In this document: piece by piece, positions 10,098 to 18,562 of the stretch | Numbering within the stretch: the stretch's first letter is position 1 | How the letters are laid out: each line of letters starts with the position of its first letter | Assembly: GCF_023283845.1 (NCBI RefSeq) | Contig: NZ_JAKILC010000009.1 | Span: forward strand, 94,109 to 158,108 | From: Shewanella marinintestina | GTDB taxonomy: Bacteria > Pseudomonadota > Gammaproteobacteria > Enterobacterales > Shewanellaceae | Direction: 5' to 3' | DNA: 64,000 nt | Translations under genes and position numbers: made by a program | Notes under the pieces: generated by a model | Database searches by the model: none | Seen by the model: only the letters and a program-made list of their open reading frames with translations | Told to the model about the DNA's origin: nothing

Positions 10098-10697
10098 TTA
10101 AATCGGTAAACGACCATTAAAAGACAGGGCCAGTGTGGTGCTATCAACATATTCAAGCTCACCACCAACCGGCACGCCATGAGCGATGCGGCTAACTGTC
10201 AATTGATGGCGCTTTGCCATATCGGCAATATAGTGCGCAGTGGCATCACCTTCAACGGTTGGATTGGTCGCTAAAATAAGCTCACTGACATCGCCCGACG
10301 CTAAATGCTGCTCAAGTAAATCAAGCCCCAGTTCATCAGGACCAACACCATCAAGCGGTGACAAATGTCCAAGTAAGACAAAATAGCGACCAGTAAAATG
10401 CCCACCCGCTTCAATCGCAAGCACGTCCGCAGGAGTTTCTACTACACAAATTACTTCAGAGTGACCACGCTTAGTGCTGACACAAATCGGACAATAAGTT
10501 TCTTCAGTAAAAGTACGACATGACTGACAATGACCCACATCAGACATAGCTTTGCCTAGCGACTCTGCCAATTTAGCGCCCGCTTTACGGTCACGCTCTA
10601 ATAGCTGAAATGCCATTCTTTGAGCCGATTTAGGGCCAACGCCCGGTAAACAACGAAGTGACTGGATGAGCTCATCAACGAGTGGACTAAATTTCAT
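10098..10697 (-). CDS. recR: Recombination protein RecR
   Basis: 199 residues. Works with RecF and RecO to load RecA on SSB-coated gaps. Helix-hairpin-helix [15 protein letters not shown] (18-32), a C4 zinc finger (CQSC...CPIC at about 57-72), then a Toprim domain ([25 protein letters not shown]). Start [11 protein letters not shown] is standard. In E. coli recR directly follows ybaB; here two extra genes lie between them. Confidence 0.96.
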   Translation of the reverse strand: MKFSPLVDELIQSLRCLPGVGPKSAQRMAFQLLERDRKAGAKLAESLGKAMSDVGHCQSCRTFTEETYCPICVSTKRGHSEVICVVETPADVLAIEAGGHFTGRYFVLLGHLSPLDGVGPDELGLDLLEQHLASGDVSELILATNPTVEGDATAHYIADMAKRHQLTVSRIAHGVPVGGELEYVDSTTLALSFNGRLPI

Positions 10698-10879
10698 TTA
10701 AGGTTCCGCTTAGAAAGGCCTAGATATGCCTTATAAAATATAACGATAGCTTGTACAACACCCGAGGAAATACCCAGTGGATACAAGTCATCATAAAATT
10801 AGCGCCAAATACTAGCATAGAATAAGGAAGTTTTATCCCTATCTTGTCACCCATAAAACATAACATTAGCCAAATGCGA

Positions 10880-11803
10880 TTAATAAAGCTCGATAGCTTT
10901 CACATCAAAAGCGATTGCAGATGAGTCACCTTGTACGGTGGCGTGCATTCCAGGGCTGATAACCTGCCAATAGGCTTTATCCTCTAAGCAAACGGCGCCA
11001 AAGAAGTGCTCAAAGTTAACGCCGCCCTTGCAGTTTTTACCCCAATAATCTCGATGTTTATCGCTAAAAGTAACATCCATTTCTACCGACTTTGCAGTAA
11101 CCTTGTGTAGTAAATGACAACCACCTAAAATGACCGCACAACTCAAAATAACGTTACCAACCAGTATCGCTATGATTTGTCTACTCGTGCTTTGCCCCAC
11201 CAGCGCAGCCCGCTCTTTTCCTTCTTGAGACAAAGCCTTAAATAACAATACCGGTAAAGTCATGATGTAAGTAACGCCTGCAGCGATAAATGCGCTTTGA
11301 AAAAAATCATCGCGCCAAATCAAATCAGCAAAAAATACTAATGAAAGAAGCCCAAAACAAGCTGCACAAATATAAGCAATGCCAGCATATTTAAGCGCTT
11401 GGCTAACTCGAGTTTGCTTAGGAAAATAGTATTCAACAAACTTACTCTCACTCTCTCTCAAGAGTCTCTGCAAATGTTGTTCTAGTTCGGCAAAACTCAC
11501 AAAGCCAAATTCCTTTTGCCGCTGTTTGCCTTTTTTAGCATTGGTGTAATACAACGCCAATAAACCTTCCTCTTTACTGAGCAAGTCGTAAGTAAAGGTT
11601 ATTTCAACCTGTTTAATCTTTGCCTGCACAATCAGCATAGGCATAGTAAGCGCATCACCACTGGCATCAACTGCAAGCTCTTCAAAGACCACACTATCAA
11701 GGATCTCTTTAAGTCGAACCTTTAGCCCGGTCAGGCTAGTTACTCCACCAAACTGCTGAGTTTCGCCTGATACTAACTCCAATGAAAGCGTGCTTATCTT
11801 CAT
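10880..11803 (-). CDS. Unrecognised protein with three membrane segments
   Basis: 307 residues; I do not recognise the family. The first 150 residues are soluble and mixed alpha/beta with a helical AELEQHLQRLLRESE stretch. Three hydrophobic segments follow (about 141-163, 172-190 and 211-229: AYICAACFGLLSLVFF, SAFIAAGVTYIMTLPVL, QIIAILVGNVILSCAVI). The last 75 residues hold two Cys (WGKNCKGG, GAVCLED) that could pair outside the cytoplasm. It begins two bases after the stop of the Sel1-like gene, so the two are surely co-transcribed. No terminator separates it clearly from recR downstream. Confidence 0.6.
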   Translation of the reverse strand: MKISTLSLELVSGETQQFGGVTSLTGLKVRLKEILDSVVFEELAVDASGDALTMPMLIVQAKIKQVEITFTYDLLSKEEGLLALYYTNAKKGKQRQKEFGFVSFAELEQHLQRLLRESESKFVEYYFPKQTRVSQALKYAGIAYICAACFGLLSLVFFADLIWRDDFFQSAFIAAGVTYIMTLPVLLFKALSQEGKERAALVGQSTSRQIIAILVGNVILSCAVILGGCHLLHKVTAKSVEMDVTFSDKHRDYWGKNCKGGVNFEHFFGAVCLEDKAYWQVISPGMHATVQGDSSAIAFDVKAIELY

Positions 11804-11805
11804 AA

Positions 11806-12483
11806 TTAAAATACCTGATCTAACAATGAGCTGATCTGTTCATCATCCCAGCGATGTTTGGCTTTAGTGTTTCTGTAAGTTTGGTCAGCATTGGCTTTTT
11901 CAGCTAGCGATAAGTGTTCGCCAGCTTGTTTCACTAGACTTCGTGACTGTGAGAAATCATTCCCTCTCGCATACATAGCCCAAAGATAGGCCTCTCGATA
12001 ATCGCTTAGGTTAAAATAGTAAACAGCCAAATTATGCTGAGCGGCAGGGAAAGACTGCGCTGCTGATTTTTCAAGCCAAAATAGCGACTTTAATGGGTTT
12101 TGTGGGACGTAATGACCAAAGTGATATAACAGACTTAAATAGTATTGCGCAAAAGCATTATCGCTATTTTTGCTAAACCAACGATACGCTTGCTGATAAT
12201 TGTCTTGAGTCGTCAAATCATAGAAATAGAGTGTAGCCAGTGCTAGTTGACTTCCCACATCACCTTGCTGAGCTGAAGGTTCAAAAAATACTCTTGCTTG
12301 GGGATACTGTTTATTATTAAAAAGGATATAGCCTAACTCTCTAGCCTCTTTAATTGATACTTTATTACTGTATTTTTCAATGCCACTAAGTGCGATAGGC
12401 GGGGTACCAAACAGAGAGTCAAAAAGAACAATGCCGATGAATATAGCGATGGATAATCCTAACCCTTTAAGCTTTTGCTTCAC
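11806..12483 (-). CDS. Membrane-anchored Sel1/TPR-like repeat protein
   Basis: 225 residues. One N-terminal transmembrane segment (LGLSIAIFIGIVLFDSLFG, about 7-26) followed by helical Sel1/TPR-like repeats (EARELGYILFNNKQYPQARVFF, GSQLALATLYFYD, AQYYLSLLYHFGHYVPQNPLKSLFWLEKSA, AQHNLAVYYF). Such repeats mediate protein-protein contacts, probably here on the periplasmic side. It pairs with the unrecognised membrane gene two bases downstream. No function can be assigned. Confidence 0.7.
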   Translation of the reverse strand: MKQKLKGLGLSIAIFIGIVLFDSLFGTPPIALSGIEKYSNKVSIKEARELGYILFNNKQYPQARVFFEPSAQQGDVGSQLALATLYFYDLTTQDNYQQAYRWFSKNSDNAFAQYYLSLLYHFGHYVPQNPLKSLFWLEKSAAQSFPAAQHNLAVYYFNLSDYREAYLWAMYARGNDFSQSRSLVKQAGEHLSLAEKANADQTYRNTKAKHRWDDEQISSLLDQVF

Positions 12484-12682
12484 ACTTTCAATCCATTTAG
12501 GTTAATACTGATTAAGGTCGACTAAAACTACACAGCCAAGTAGGCGTAGCAAAGGTGAGTCATAAAACGGTTGCAGTCTGACACAAGGCTATTAAGCTCG
12601 CAAGGCTTTGAATATAATCATATAAGAGCTTGATATTTATATTTGTAGCGCTTTTACCAAAATGAATAGAAATCAGAAACAG

Positions 12683-12708
12683 AAAAGCCCAAGATAAACT
12701 TGGGCTTT
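12683..12708 (-). terminator. Terminator of ybaB
   Basis: AAAAGCCCAAG and CTTGGGCTTT form a hairpin with a T-rich tail on the minus strand, 60 bases after the ybaB stop. The roughly 200 bases from here to the Sel1-like gene start at 12483 hold nothing else I can identify except presumably that gene's promoter. Confidence 0.8.
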
Positions 12709-12766
12709 ATTACTTTCCACCAGCTATATCAGCTAACTAAGACTGAAATAGACCGTTGGACAGTCC

Positions 12767-13096
12767 TTAGAACGGCATCTTCATGCCTGGTGGTAGTTGC
12801 ATACCGCCAGTCACTTCAGCCATTTTCTCTTTTTGATTCTCTTCCACGCGACGTGCAGCATCATTACAAGCTGCAGCGATAAGATCTTCTAGCATCTCTT
12901 TGTCGTCTTCTAGTAGGCTTGAGTCGATATCAACTTTACGTACACTGTGAGAACCCGTCATAGTGACTTTAACTAGACCAGCACCAGCTTCGCCGGTAAC
13001 TTCCATGCGTGCGATTTCTTCTTGCACTTTGGCCATTTTGTCTTGCATCATCTGGGCTTGCTTCATCAAGTTGCCCATACCGCCTTTTCCAAACAT
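12767..13096 (-). CDS. ybaB: Nucleoid-associated protein YbaB/EbfC
   Basis: 109 residues, the family size. Small dimeric DNA-binding protein that coats the nucleoid. [33 protein letters not shown] and [37 protein letters not shown] are diagnostic; the Met/Gly/Pro-rich tail ([13 protein letters not shown]) is also typical. It follows dnaX by 99 bases, the almost universal arrangement. Confidence 0.95.
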   Translation of the reverse strand: MFGKGGMGNLMKQAQMMQDKMAKVQEEIARMEVTGEAGAGLVKVTMTGSHSVRKVDIDSSLLEDDKEMLEDLIAAACNDAARRVEENQKEKMAEVTGGMQLPPGMKMPF

Positions 13097-13195
13097 ACTC
13101 TAATTCTCTTCTATTATGTATTACAACAAATAAAGTCGGCTAATCTTACTAAAAAATGAATGATTAGCAATGAAAGCTGAAATTCAATTATAAAA

Positions 13196-16135
13196 TTATG
13201 ACTCAGTTAACCGCTTAAAGTTCGCAATATCGATTAACTCAATCAATTTTCCTTTCTGTGCCAACAACTCAGGCGCATAAGTTAACGAATCATCAGTCAT
13301 CTGTGCCCCCATGTTTTGACTTAACCAGCGCACATTGTCATCTGTCATTAAATCGTGATGTGCCTGAACTAAAATCTCTTTATTAAAGCGTCGCCTTACT
13401 TCTAGTGGCGTTTCACGGTCATTATCAGCACCGACTGTCACGCTTACCGTACAATGCTCACCTAAAGCACCACTCATAGCCTCTTCTAACTGTTTAATAG
13501 CAACGTCTGCAGCTAAATGCTTTTGATCTGGTTTAAGCAATAATGATAATGGCTGCTCAAACCGATGACAGACAGAGTTAACAGCTAACTGGCGAACTCG
13601 ACCACCGACCTCAAGCTCAGACATAAAGCGATACCACTTTAAATCCACGTCGTTACCGGTTAACTCACCGCTTGGTAATGCAGGTAAGTTTAGCTCAATA
13701 TCCTGAACAGGAGATGAACCGCTAACGCTTTGTGGCTGTTCGCTATCGATATCAGCTTGCTCGGCGGATACATTAGCTTCAGTCGCTTTACTGTCAACGA
13801 ATGTTTCACTATCTGATTCACTATCAAAACGTGCGCAGGGATCTTGTTCATGAGGATCTTCCCATGGCGGTCTATCAATGATCTCTTGCTCCGTCTCACC
13901 ATTATCAATCTGTGTAGGAGTTGTAGCAGACGCCTCTGACTTATTCGAAAACGGTTCACTGCTTTCAATCTTGTCACCTGTATTAACAGGCTCTTTTCTC
14001 ACTGGCGGCGTAAAAGGCTTACGAACCTCTAATGACTTTTTTGATGCCCCTTCCTTAGGCTCATCCTCTCCTAGCCCTTCAAGTAAAGTCGCTCTCGCAG
14101 CTAAAACTGCGTCGAGAAGATCATCTCCCGCATCGATAGTTGAACTTTGTGAAGTATTGCTTAGCGCTTCAGCTTGCTCTGGTGCACTTACCTGCTGATG
14201 AGCTGGAGTTTGATTGGACTGATAGCTTGCCTCTTGACCAAAGCCATAATCATCTTGGTCGGCAGCAGCGAAAGCATCACCATAAGCACCAGCGTAATCA
14301 GCATAAGAAGCCAACTCATTATCGGCATCATTAACATACGAATGTTGCTGGTAATCGCCGCTATTGCTGACGTCATCACTAATAGTGCCGCTATGAGTTC
14401 CACTGCGGTCATTAAAGTTATCGTCAGTATAATTGGAAGCAACAGGCTGCTGTTTAATGCTGGCTTCAAGCTCTGGGCTAAATTCAGCCTCAGTGCCCTC
14501 GACGGTATTAGCTTCTAACGCTAATTTTTCGCTTGCGACGACAACTTGATTCGATGCTGACGCCACCGAGTCTGTTTGACTAATATCCAACTCAGAGGTG
14601 GAGCTCTCACTAGATTCTTGCTCTAGTTTCTGATTTAGCGCTGTTTGTGATTCTGAACTTAATTCGCTGATGAGTTCTGGCTGGACTTGCTCAAAGCCTT
14701 GGCTCTCAGCTTGACTCATTATCACAGCCATTTCGCTATTTAAGCTATCTAATGGCTCATCTGCAGCTTGTTCTTTCTCATCCTGTAACGGTTCAGTTTG
14801 CACTGAAGCAGCTTTTGTTTCATCAGTGTTGACGTTTACAGATGCAGTAACCGGCTCAGCTTGTTGCTGATTTGTCTCTGCAGCGTTAGCTTGAGAACTT
14901 AACCCCGTTAAGGCAGGTTTCGAGCTAGGTGCTACAGATTCAAGCGTTTTTTTTTGAGTCGAAGTCGCTGCGTTCGCCACACTATTGACTTCGGGATTGA
15001 CATCAGGGATCTGAATCGCTGCTTGGCTATCAACAGCCCAACGAGTCACTGGCTTTTCAGGAACAAAAGTCACCGCTCTTAGCAATGCCATTTCAAGACC
15101 CGATTTAGGATCCGGTGCATGGGGCAAGTCTTTACGGCCCGTTAATAATAACTGGTAATAAAGTTGAACTTGTTCTGCGGAAAGTTGTTGGGCAAAAGCC
15201 GTTATTTGCTCACTATAAAGTGACATCTGTGCAGCTGCAGGTGCGAACTGAGTTAAAGTCACTTGATGCAACAATTCAAGTAAGCTGCGCAGCACTTCTT
15301 CTGGCTCCGCGCCAAATGACAAGACTTTAGCGGTTACCTGCATCAAGTTCATAATGTCAGCTTTGGTGAGTGCTTCAAGTAGTGCTATTACATGCTTTTC
15401 GTCAATACTACCAAGCATGGTTTGTACTTGCCCAAGATTAACTTGGCCAGCACCAAAGGCTATCGCTTGATCGGTTAGACTCAATGCATCACGCATACTA
15501 CCGTTGGCCGCTTTAGCTAATAGTGTCAGTGCTGTGACTTCAAAGCTTAACTGTTCTTGAGTCAAAATATGCTCAAGCTGAATGGCAATTTCGTCTTGGG
15601 TTAAACTCTTTAAGTTAAACTGCAAACAACGTGATAAAACCGTAACAGGCAAGCGTTGCGGATCCGTCGTCGCGAGTAAAAACTTTACATGTTCTGGCGG
15701 CTCTTCAAGGGTCTTAAGCAACGCATTAAAACTGCTGCGCGATAACATATGCACTTCATCAATAAGGTACACTTTGTATCGGCCACGACTTGGACGATAT
15801 TGCACGTTATCAAGTAATTCACGCGTGTCGTCAACTTTGGTTCTTGAGGCGGCATCGACCTCGATAAGATCAACAAAACGACCTTCGGCAATTTCAACAC
15901 AGGCAGAACATTGCCCACATGGCGTAGCTGTGACACCTTGTTCGCAATTTAAGCCTTTAGCAAAAAGACGGGCAAGACTGGTCTTACCGACACCGCGAGT
16001 ACCGGAGAACAAATAGGCATGATGTAATCTTTGCTGAGTGAGCGCATTGGTTAAGGCATGTAAAACATGCGACTGGCCAACCATTTGCTCAAATGTGGCA
16101 GGGCGCCATTTTCTGGCCAACACCTGATATGACAT
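13196..16135 (-). CDS. dnaX: DNA polymerase III subunits tau/gamma
   Basis: 979 residues for full-length tau; E. coli tau has 643. Clamp-loader ATPase and replisome organiser. The ATG at 16133-16135 (MSYQVLARKWRP, with GGGGAG upstream) is the conserved start. Walker A GTRGVGKTSLAR at about 45-56, four-Cys zinc module (CEQG...CGQCSAC), Walker B LIDEVHML, arginine-finger region LSRCLQF; domain III ends near residue 370. Residues about 380-840 are a low-complexity Glu/Gln/Ser/Asp/Ala-rich linker; the C-terminal ELNLPALPSGELTGNDVDLKWYRFM region resembles the alpha/DnaB-binding part. Two slippery sites (14036-14042 and 14947-14955) could yield shorter gamma-like products. Confidence 0.95.
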   Translation of the reverse strand: MSYQVLARKWRPATFEQMVGQSHVLHALTNALTQQRLHHAYLFSGTRGVGKTSLARLFAKGLNCEQGVTATPCGQCSACVEIAEGRFVDLIEVDAASRTKVDDTRELLDNVQYRPSRGRYKVYLIDEVHMLSRSSFNALLKTLEEPPEHVKFLLATTDPQRLPVTVLSRCLQFNLKSLTQDEIAIQLEHILTQEQLSFEVTALTLLAKAANGSMRDALSLTDQAIAFGAGQVNLGQVQTMLGSIDEKHVIALLEALTKADIMNLMQVTAKVLSFGAEPEEVLRSLLELLHQVTLTQFAPAAAQMSLYSEQITAFAQQLSAEQVQLYYQLLLTGRKDLPHAPDPKSGLEMALLRAVTFVPEKPVTRWAVDSQAAIQIPDVNPEVNSVANAATSTQKKTLESVAPSSKPALTGLSSQANAAETNQQQAEPVTASVNVNTDETKAASVQTEPLQDEKEQAADEPLDSLNSEMAVIMSQAESQGFEQVQPELISELSSESQTALNQKLEQESSESSTSELDISQTDSVASASNQVVVASEKLALEANTVEGTEAEFSPELEASIKQQPVASNYTDDNFNDRSGTHSGTISDDVSNSGDYQQHSYVNDADNELASYADYAGAYGDAFAAADQDDYGFGQEASYQSNQTPAHQQVSAPEQAEALSNTSQSSTIDAGDDLLDAVLAARATLLEGLGEDEPKEGASKKSLEVRKPFTPPVRKEPVNTGDKIESSEPFSNKSEASATTPTQIDNGETEQEIIDRPPWEDPHEQDPCARFDSESDSETFVDSKATEANVSAEQADIDSEQPQSVSGSSPVQDIELNLPALPSGELTGNDVDLKWYRFMSELEVGGRVRQLAVNSVCHRFEQPLSLLLKPDQKHLAADVAIKQLEEAMSGALGEHCTVSVTVGADNDRETPLEVRRRFNKEILVQAHHDLMTDDNVRWLSQNMGAQMTDDSLTYAPELLAQKGKLIELIDIANFKRLTES
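14036..14056 (-). other. Probable programmed -1 frameshift site in dnaX (A AAA AAG with upstream SD-like element)
   Basis: On the coding strand codons 698-700 read TCA AAA AAG, giving the heptamer A AAA AAG in exactly the phase used by E. coli dnaX. Immediately upstream is AAGGAAGGGG (14056-14047), a Shine-Dalgarno-like stimulator. A -1 shift would add VIRGS and stop at TAA, giving a 705-residue product. A small hairpin (CGTAA/TTACG) overlaps the new stop. Position within the linker is far downstream of the usual gamma end. Confidence 0.6.
14947..14955 (-). other. Nine-A slippery tract in dnaX
   Basis: Codons 394-397 read CAA AAA AAA ACG, a run of nine A. Slippage by -1 adds two residues then TGA (398 residues in all); +1 adds four residues then TAG (400 residues). 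Both lie just after domain III, close to the size of E. coli gamma (431). Homopolymer slippage of polymerase or ribosome at such tracts is known for Thermus dnaX. Confidence 0.5.
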
Positions 16136-16174
16136 GGAACTCCCCAACGTGTCATTAATACGGTTTCGGGAGCA

Positions 16175-16242
16175 CGCTCCTCGACATCTTTGAACAATAG
16201 CATGCAACGCTTTTACATGCTATCTCAAGCGCCTGAGGAGCG
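16175..16242 (-). promoter_or_regulatory. Nested inverted repeats in the dnaX leader
   Basis: CGCTCCTC (16175-16182) is the perfect complement of GAGGAGCG (16235-16242). Inside this, ATAGCATG (16197-16204) and CATGCTAT (16216-16223) form a second 8-bp stem. Together they could fold as one structured 5' leader 40 bases upstream of the dnaX start. Function unknown; I found no 4.5S RNA signature here. Confidence 0.4.
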
Positions 16243-16334
16243 ATTTGACGGCGATAAATTCACCTTTACAGATTAAAGAGTAAACAAAATCGCTTATTCT
16301 TTAATAAAGAGATTTTACTACACCGTCGAAAGGC

Positions 16335-16886
16335 TTATTCGCCTTCGAACTCACAAAGGCTTAATAGATTCAGATCCATTGCCTTTAGACGTTCTTCACC
16401 ACCTAAGTCTGGCAATGAAATAACAAACGCAGCATCGTTAACAGCACCACCAAGCTTACGAATAAGCTTAACCGTTGCTTCGATAGTGCCGCCCGTTGCC
16501 AGCAAATCATCAATAACAAGTACTTTATCATCAGCAGTGATAGCGTCAACATGGATCTCTAGCACATCATGACCATATTCTAGCTCATAGCTTTCAGAAA
16601 TCGTTTCTCTCGGTAACTTTCCTGGCTTACGCACTGGTACAAAACCAATACCTAGCTCTAAAGCTAGAGGCGCACCAAATAAGAAACCACGAGCTTCAGT
16701 ACCAACAACTTTAGTAAAGCCTTGATCTTTATAATGCTCAACTAAAAGGCCGATGGTGAGTTTATAGGCTTGTGGATCTTCTAATAAACTCGTCACATCT
16801 CTAAATAAAATCCCTTCTTTTGGGTAGTTAGGGATAGTTTTAATGCTGTTCTTTATTAGTGCCAAGCTATCAGTATTCATTACCAT
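16335..16886 (-). CDS. apt: Adenine phosphoribosyltransferase
   Basis: 183 residues. Converts adenine and PRPP to AMP in salvage. PRPP-binding loop [16 protein letters not shown] at about 125-140, the substrate hood motif [13 protein letters not shown] and [14 protein letters not shown] are clear. The first Met (MVMNTDSL) is kept; the Met two codons later is equally possible because neither has a strong ribosome site. It precedes dnaX as in E. coli. Confidence 0.95.
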   Translation of the reverse strand: MVMNTDSLALIKNSIKTIPNYPKEGILFRDVTSLLEDPQAYKLTIGLLVEHYKDQGFTKVVGTEARGFLFGAPLALELGIGFVPVRKPGKLPRETISESYELEYGHDVLEIHVDAITADDKVLVIDDLLATGGTIEATVKLIRKLGGAVNDAAFVISLPDLGGEERLKAMDLNLLSLCEFEGE

Positions 16887-17100
16887 AATTCTGTACTTTA
16901 TCTAATTTAATTTTGCTGACACTAACTGACCCAAGTACTAATAAAAGAACCAAAAGAGTCTAAAAAATGTCACCTAAGTGTAAAAATCGGCGTCAAGCTT
17001 AAGCCGCTTTATAGTGAGTTGCAACCTTGTAACTGCAGAAGTGTAGCCTCTGTCGAAGCAAATTGACGATTTGATTGTTCGCCTAGCAAAAGGCTTTACC

Positions 17101-17137
17101 CATTGCATTGAAATAATGCCTTTATTTCAATGCAATG
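17101..17137 (-). repeat. 16-bp perfect inverted repeat after ybaN
   Basis: Bases 17101-17116 are the exact complement of 17122-17137 around a 5-base loop; the arms begin CATTGCATTG. It lies 18 bases beyond the ybaN stop and may serve as its terminator, although no clean T run follows on the minus strand. Confidence 0.55.
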
Positions 17138-17155
17138 GCTTAATACAAACTTGGG

Positions 17156-17524
17156 CTAATCTTCAATCTCTGGGATGCTACGCAAATAAATAATTAATCC
17201 CGTACCAAAACAAGCTAGCATTACTTTTACCCAAATCAACGGCACCACAGCAATACTAACTAAAAAGCTCAAACTACTTACAATGTAAGCTTTTCTTTTA
17301 AGGCTTTTACGAATAGCACCTTGTGCCTGCCAATTATTGAGAGCGTCAGCAAACCATGGATGATTCATCAACCACAGGTAAAGCCTGTCACTGGAACGCG
17401 CAAAGCAATAGGCTGCTAGCAGTATAAATGGAACAGTTGGCAGTACGGGCAGTAATATTCCCAGCAGGCCTAATACTAAGCTACACAGGCCAACAATCAG
17501 AAAAAAGCCACGTTTTAACGCCAT
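17156..17524 (-). CDS. ybaN: YbaN family inner-membrane protein (DUF454)
   Basis: 122 residues with three hydrophobic segments: residues 6-30 (FFLIVGLCSLVLGLLGILLPVLP), a central stretch, and 85-110. The core GLLGILLPVLPTVPFILLAAYCFARSS and HPWFADALNNWQAQGAIRKSLKRKA are hallmarks of DUF454. Function unknown. It neighbours apt as in E. coli. Confidence 0.9.
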   Translation of the reverse strand: MALKRGFFLIVGLCSLVLGLLGILLPVLPTVPFILLAAYCFARSSDRLYLWLMNHPWFADALNNWQAQGAIRKSLKRKAYIVSSLSFLVSIAVVPLIWVKVMLACFGTGLIIYLRSIPEIED

Positions 17525-17547
17525 TTAACAGTCCTAAAATAACAAAA

Positions 17548-17567
17548 AGCCACTCGAAAGAGTGGCT
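17548..17567 (-). terminator. Terminator of the 39-residue membrane protein gene
   Basis: AGCCACTC-GAAA-GAGTGGCT with TTTTTGTT following on the minus strand, 30 bases after the stop of the small gene and 24 bases before ybaN. Confidence 0.8.
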
Positions 17568-17596
17568 AGTATACCTGAGCTTGGCTTAAAGGCGGA

Positions 17597-17716
17597 TTAA
17601 ATTAACCCCATTACCTTTAACCATGAAAGGCTTGCCGGAAGTGTTGGTATCAACATAACTAAAACAAAACCAATAAAATAAACAATGTTAAATGGGTCTT
17701 TAAACGGCTGACTCAT
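17597..17716 (-). CDS. 39-residue single-span membrane protein
   Basis: A small frame from ATG (17716) to TAA with GAGG six bases upstream. The product starts MSQPFKDPFNIV, has one hydrophobic span (about residues 11-29) and ends WLKVMGLI. I do not recognise the family. Support for a real gene: good ribosome site, own hairpin terminator, and a perfect FNR-type box 34 bases upstream of the start codon. It lies directly downstream of bufC; whether it belongs with that cluster is unknown. Confidence 0.65.
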   Translation of the reverse strand: MSQPFKDPFNIVYFIGFVLVMLIPTLPASLSWLKVMGLI

Positions 17717-17750
17717 GACGTCCTCTACTTATTATTGTTGACTGCATTTA

Positions 17751-17764
17751 TTGATCTAGATCAA
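17751..17764 (-). promoter_or_regulatory. Perfect FNR/EtrA-type box upstream of the 39-residue gene
   Basis: TTGAT-CTAG-ATCAA matches the FNR consensus at all ten defined positions. In Shewanella this would be bound by EtrA (Fnr). Only 34 bases separate it from the start codon, tight for classical activation at -41.5, so repression or an unusual promoter layout is possible. Confidence 0.7.
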
Positions 17765-17806
17765 TTTTTGAGATCATTATAAAGATCCGTCACCCTAATA
17801 GAAAGC

Positions 17807-18562
17807 CTATTGCCCTATAAAATGTTTAATAATGCCTTTCTCACTTAAGTCAGCAAGCAACTGCAAACAACCTTGTTCAAGCGTTGCGGCATCGATATGG
17901 CTATAAGTCTGTACTAACCACTCTATTAACAATGTAAATTCTACATATTCATACTGCGCGATATAGGCTAATACTTGTGCAGTTAATGGATTAAGCTGCA
18001 AAAAATTCACTTCTTCATCTATATCGCGATAAATACAGAAAAATTGCGGTGTATCCCCTGGCGCTTTTGGTTGATGCTCTGGACTAATATGCTGCACATC
18101 ATAGGCATACTGAGCAATTTGCGACGTTGCTGATACACATAATTTTATTGACTGCAGATCCCGTTGTTTTTTATCTATTAGTTGTTGTTCTTTATCTTCT
18201 TGAGCAACGGCAACCACTAATTCTAACCATTCATAATGGGCTAGTTCGAGTATAAAAGCCGGGTCTTCCTCACGAGGTTGGTACTCTGTTTGCAGAAACA
18301 ACAAAAACTCTTGTGCGATTTCAATGAATATAGGCGTATCGCAATCATGTGTGGCAAAGAAGTTTTGTATCAATTGCTGCCATTGTTGCTCTTGATAAAG
18401 ACTTTTTAAAACGGGGAATGCATTGGAAACAAAACCATCAACATTATTAAAAAACAATTCGCGATATATTTTCATCCTTCGCGCTTCTACCCCCTCCGGT
18501 AGCGGCAATGATGGATCTTTAATGTAATCCATAAAGTTTTGCTGTACTTCAAAAAAGCTCAT
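17807..18562 (-). CDS. bufC: MNIO partner protein BufC/HvfC (DUF2063)
   Basis: 251 residues. N-terminal DUF2063 domain (SFFEVQQNFMDYIKD, RRMKIYRELFFNNVDGFVSNAFPVLKSL, FFATHDCDTPIFIEIAQEFLLFLQ, PAFILELAHYEWLE) followed by a C-terminal part resembling winged-helix/RRE-like partners. In HvfABC and bufferin systems this protein binds the DUF692 oxidase and helps present the precursor. Its ATG overlaps the bufB stop by one base (TAATG), implying translational coupling and equal amounts. Assignment is by family and context. Confidence 0.85.
   Translation of the reverse strand: MSFFEVQQNFMDYIKDPSLPLPEGVEARRMKIYRELFFNNVDGFVSNAFPVLKSLYQEQQWQQLIQNFFATHDCDTPIFIEIAQEFLLFLQTEYQPREEDPAFILELAHYEWLELVVAVAQEDKEQQLIDKKQRDLQSIKLCVSATSQIAQYAYDVQHISPEHQPKAPGDTPQFFCIYRDIDEEVNFLQLNPLTAQVLAYIAQYEYVEFTLLIEWLVQTYSHIDAATLEQGCLQLLADLSEKGIIKHFIGQ

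Noticed and set aside
13690..14518. Several frames on both strands within the dnaX linker
   Set aside because: Low-complexity composition keeps other frames open; no independent start signals.
16136..16334. 4.5S SRP RNA between dnaX and apt
   Set aside because: The conserved SRP loop sequence was not found on either strand; only inverted repeats are present.
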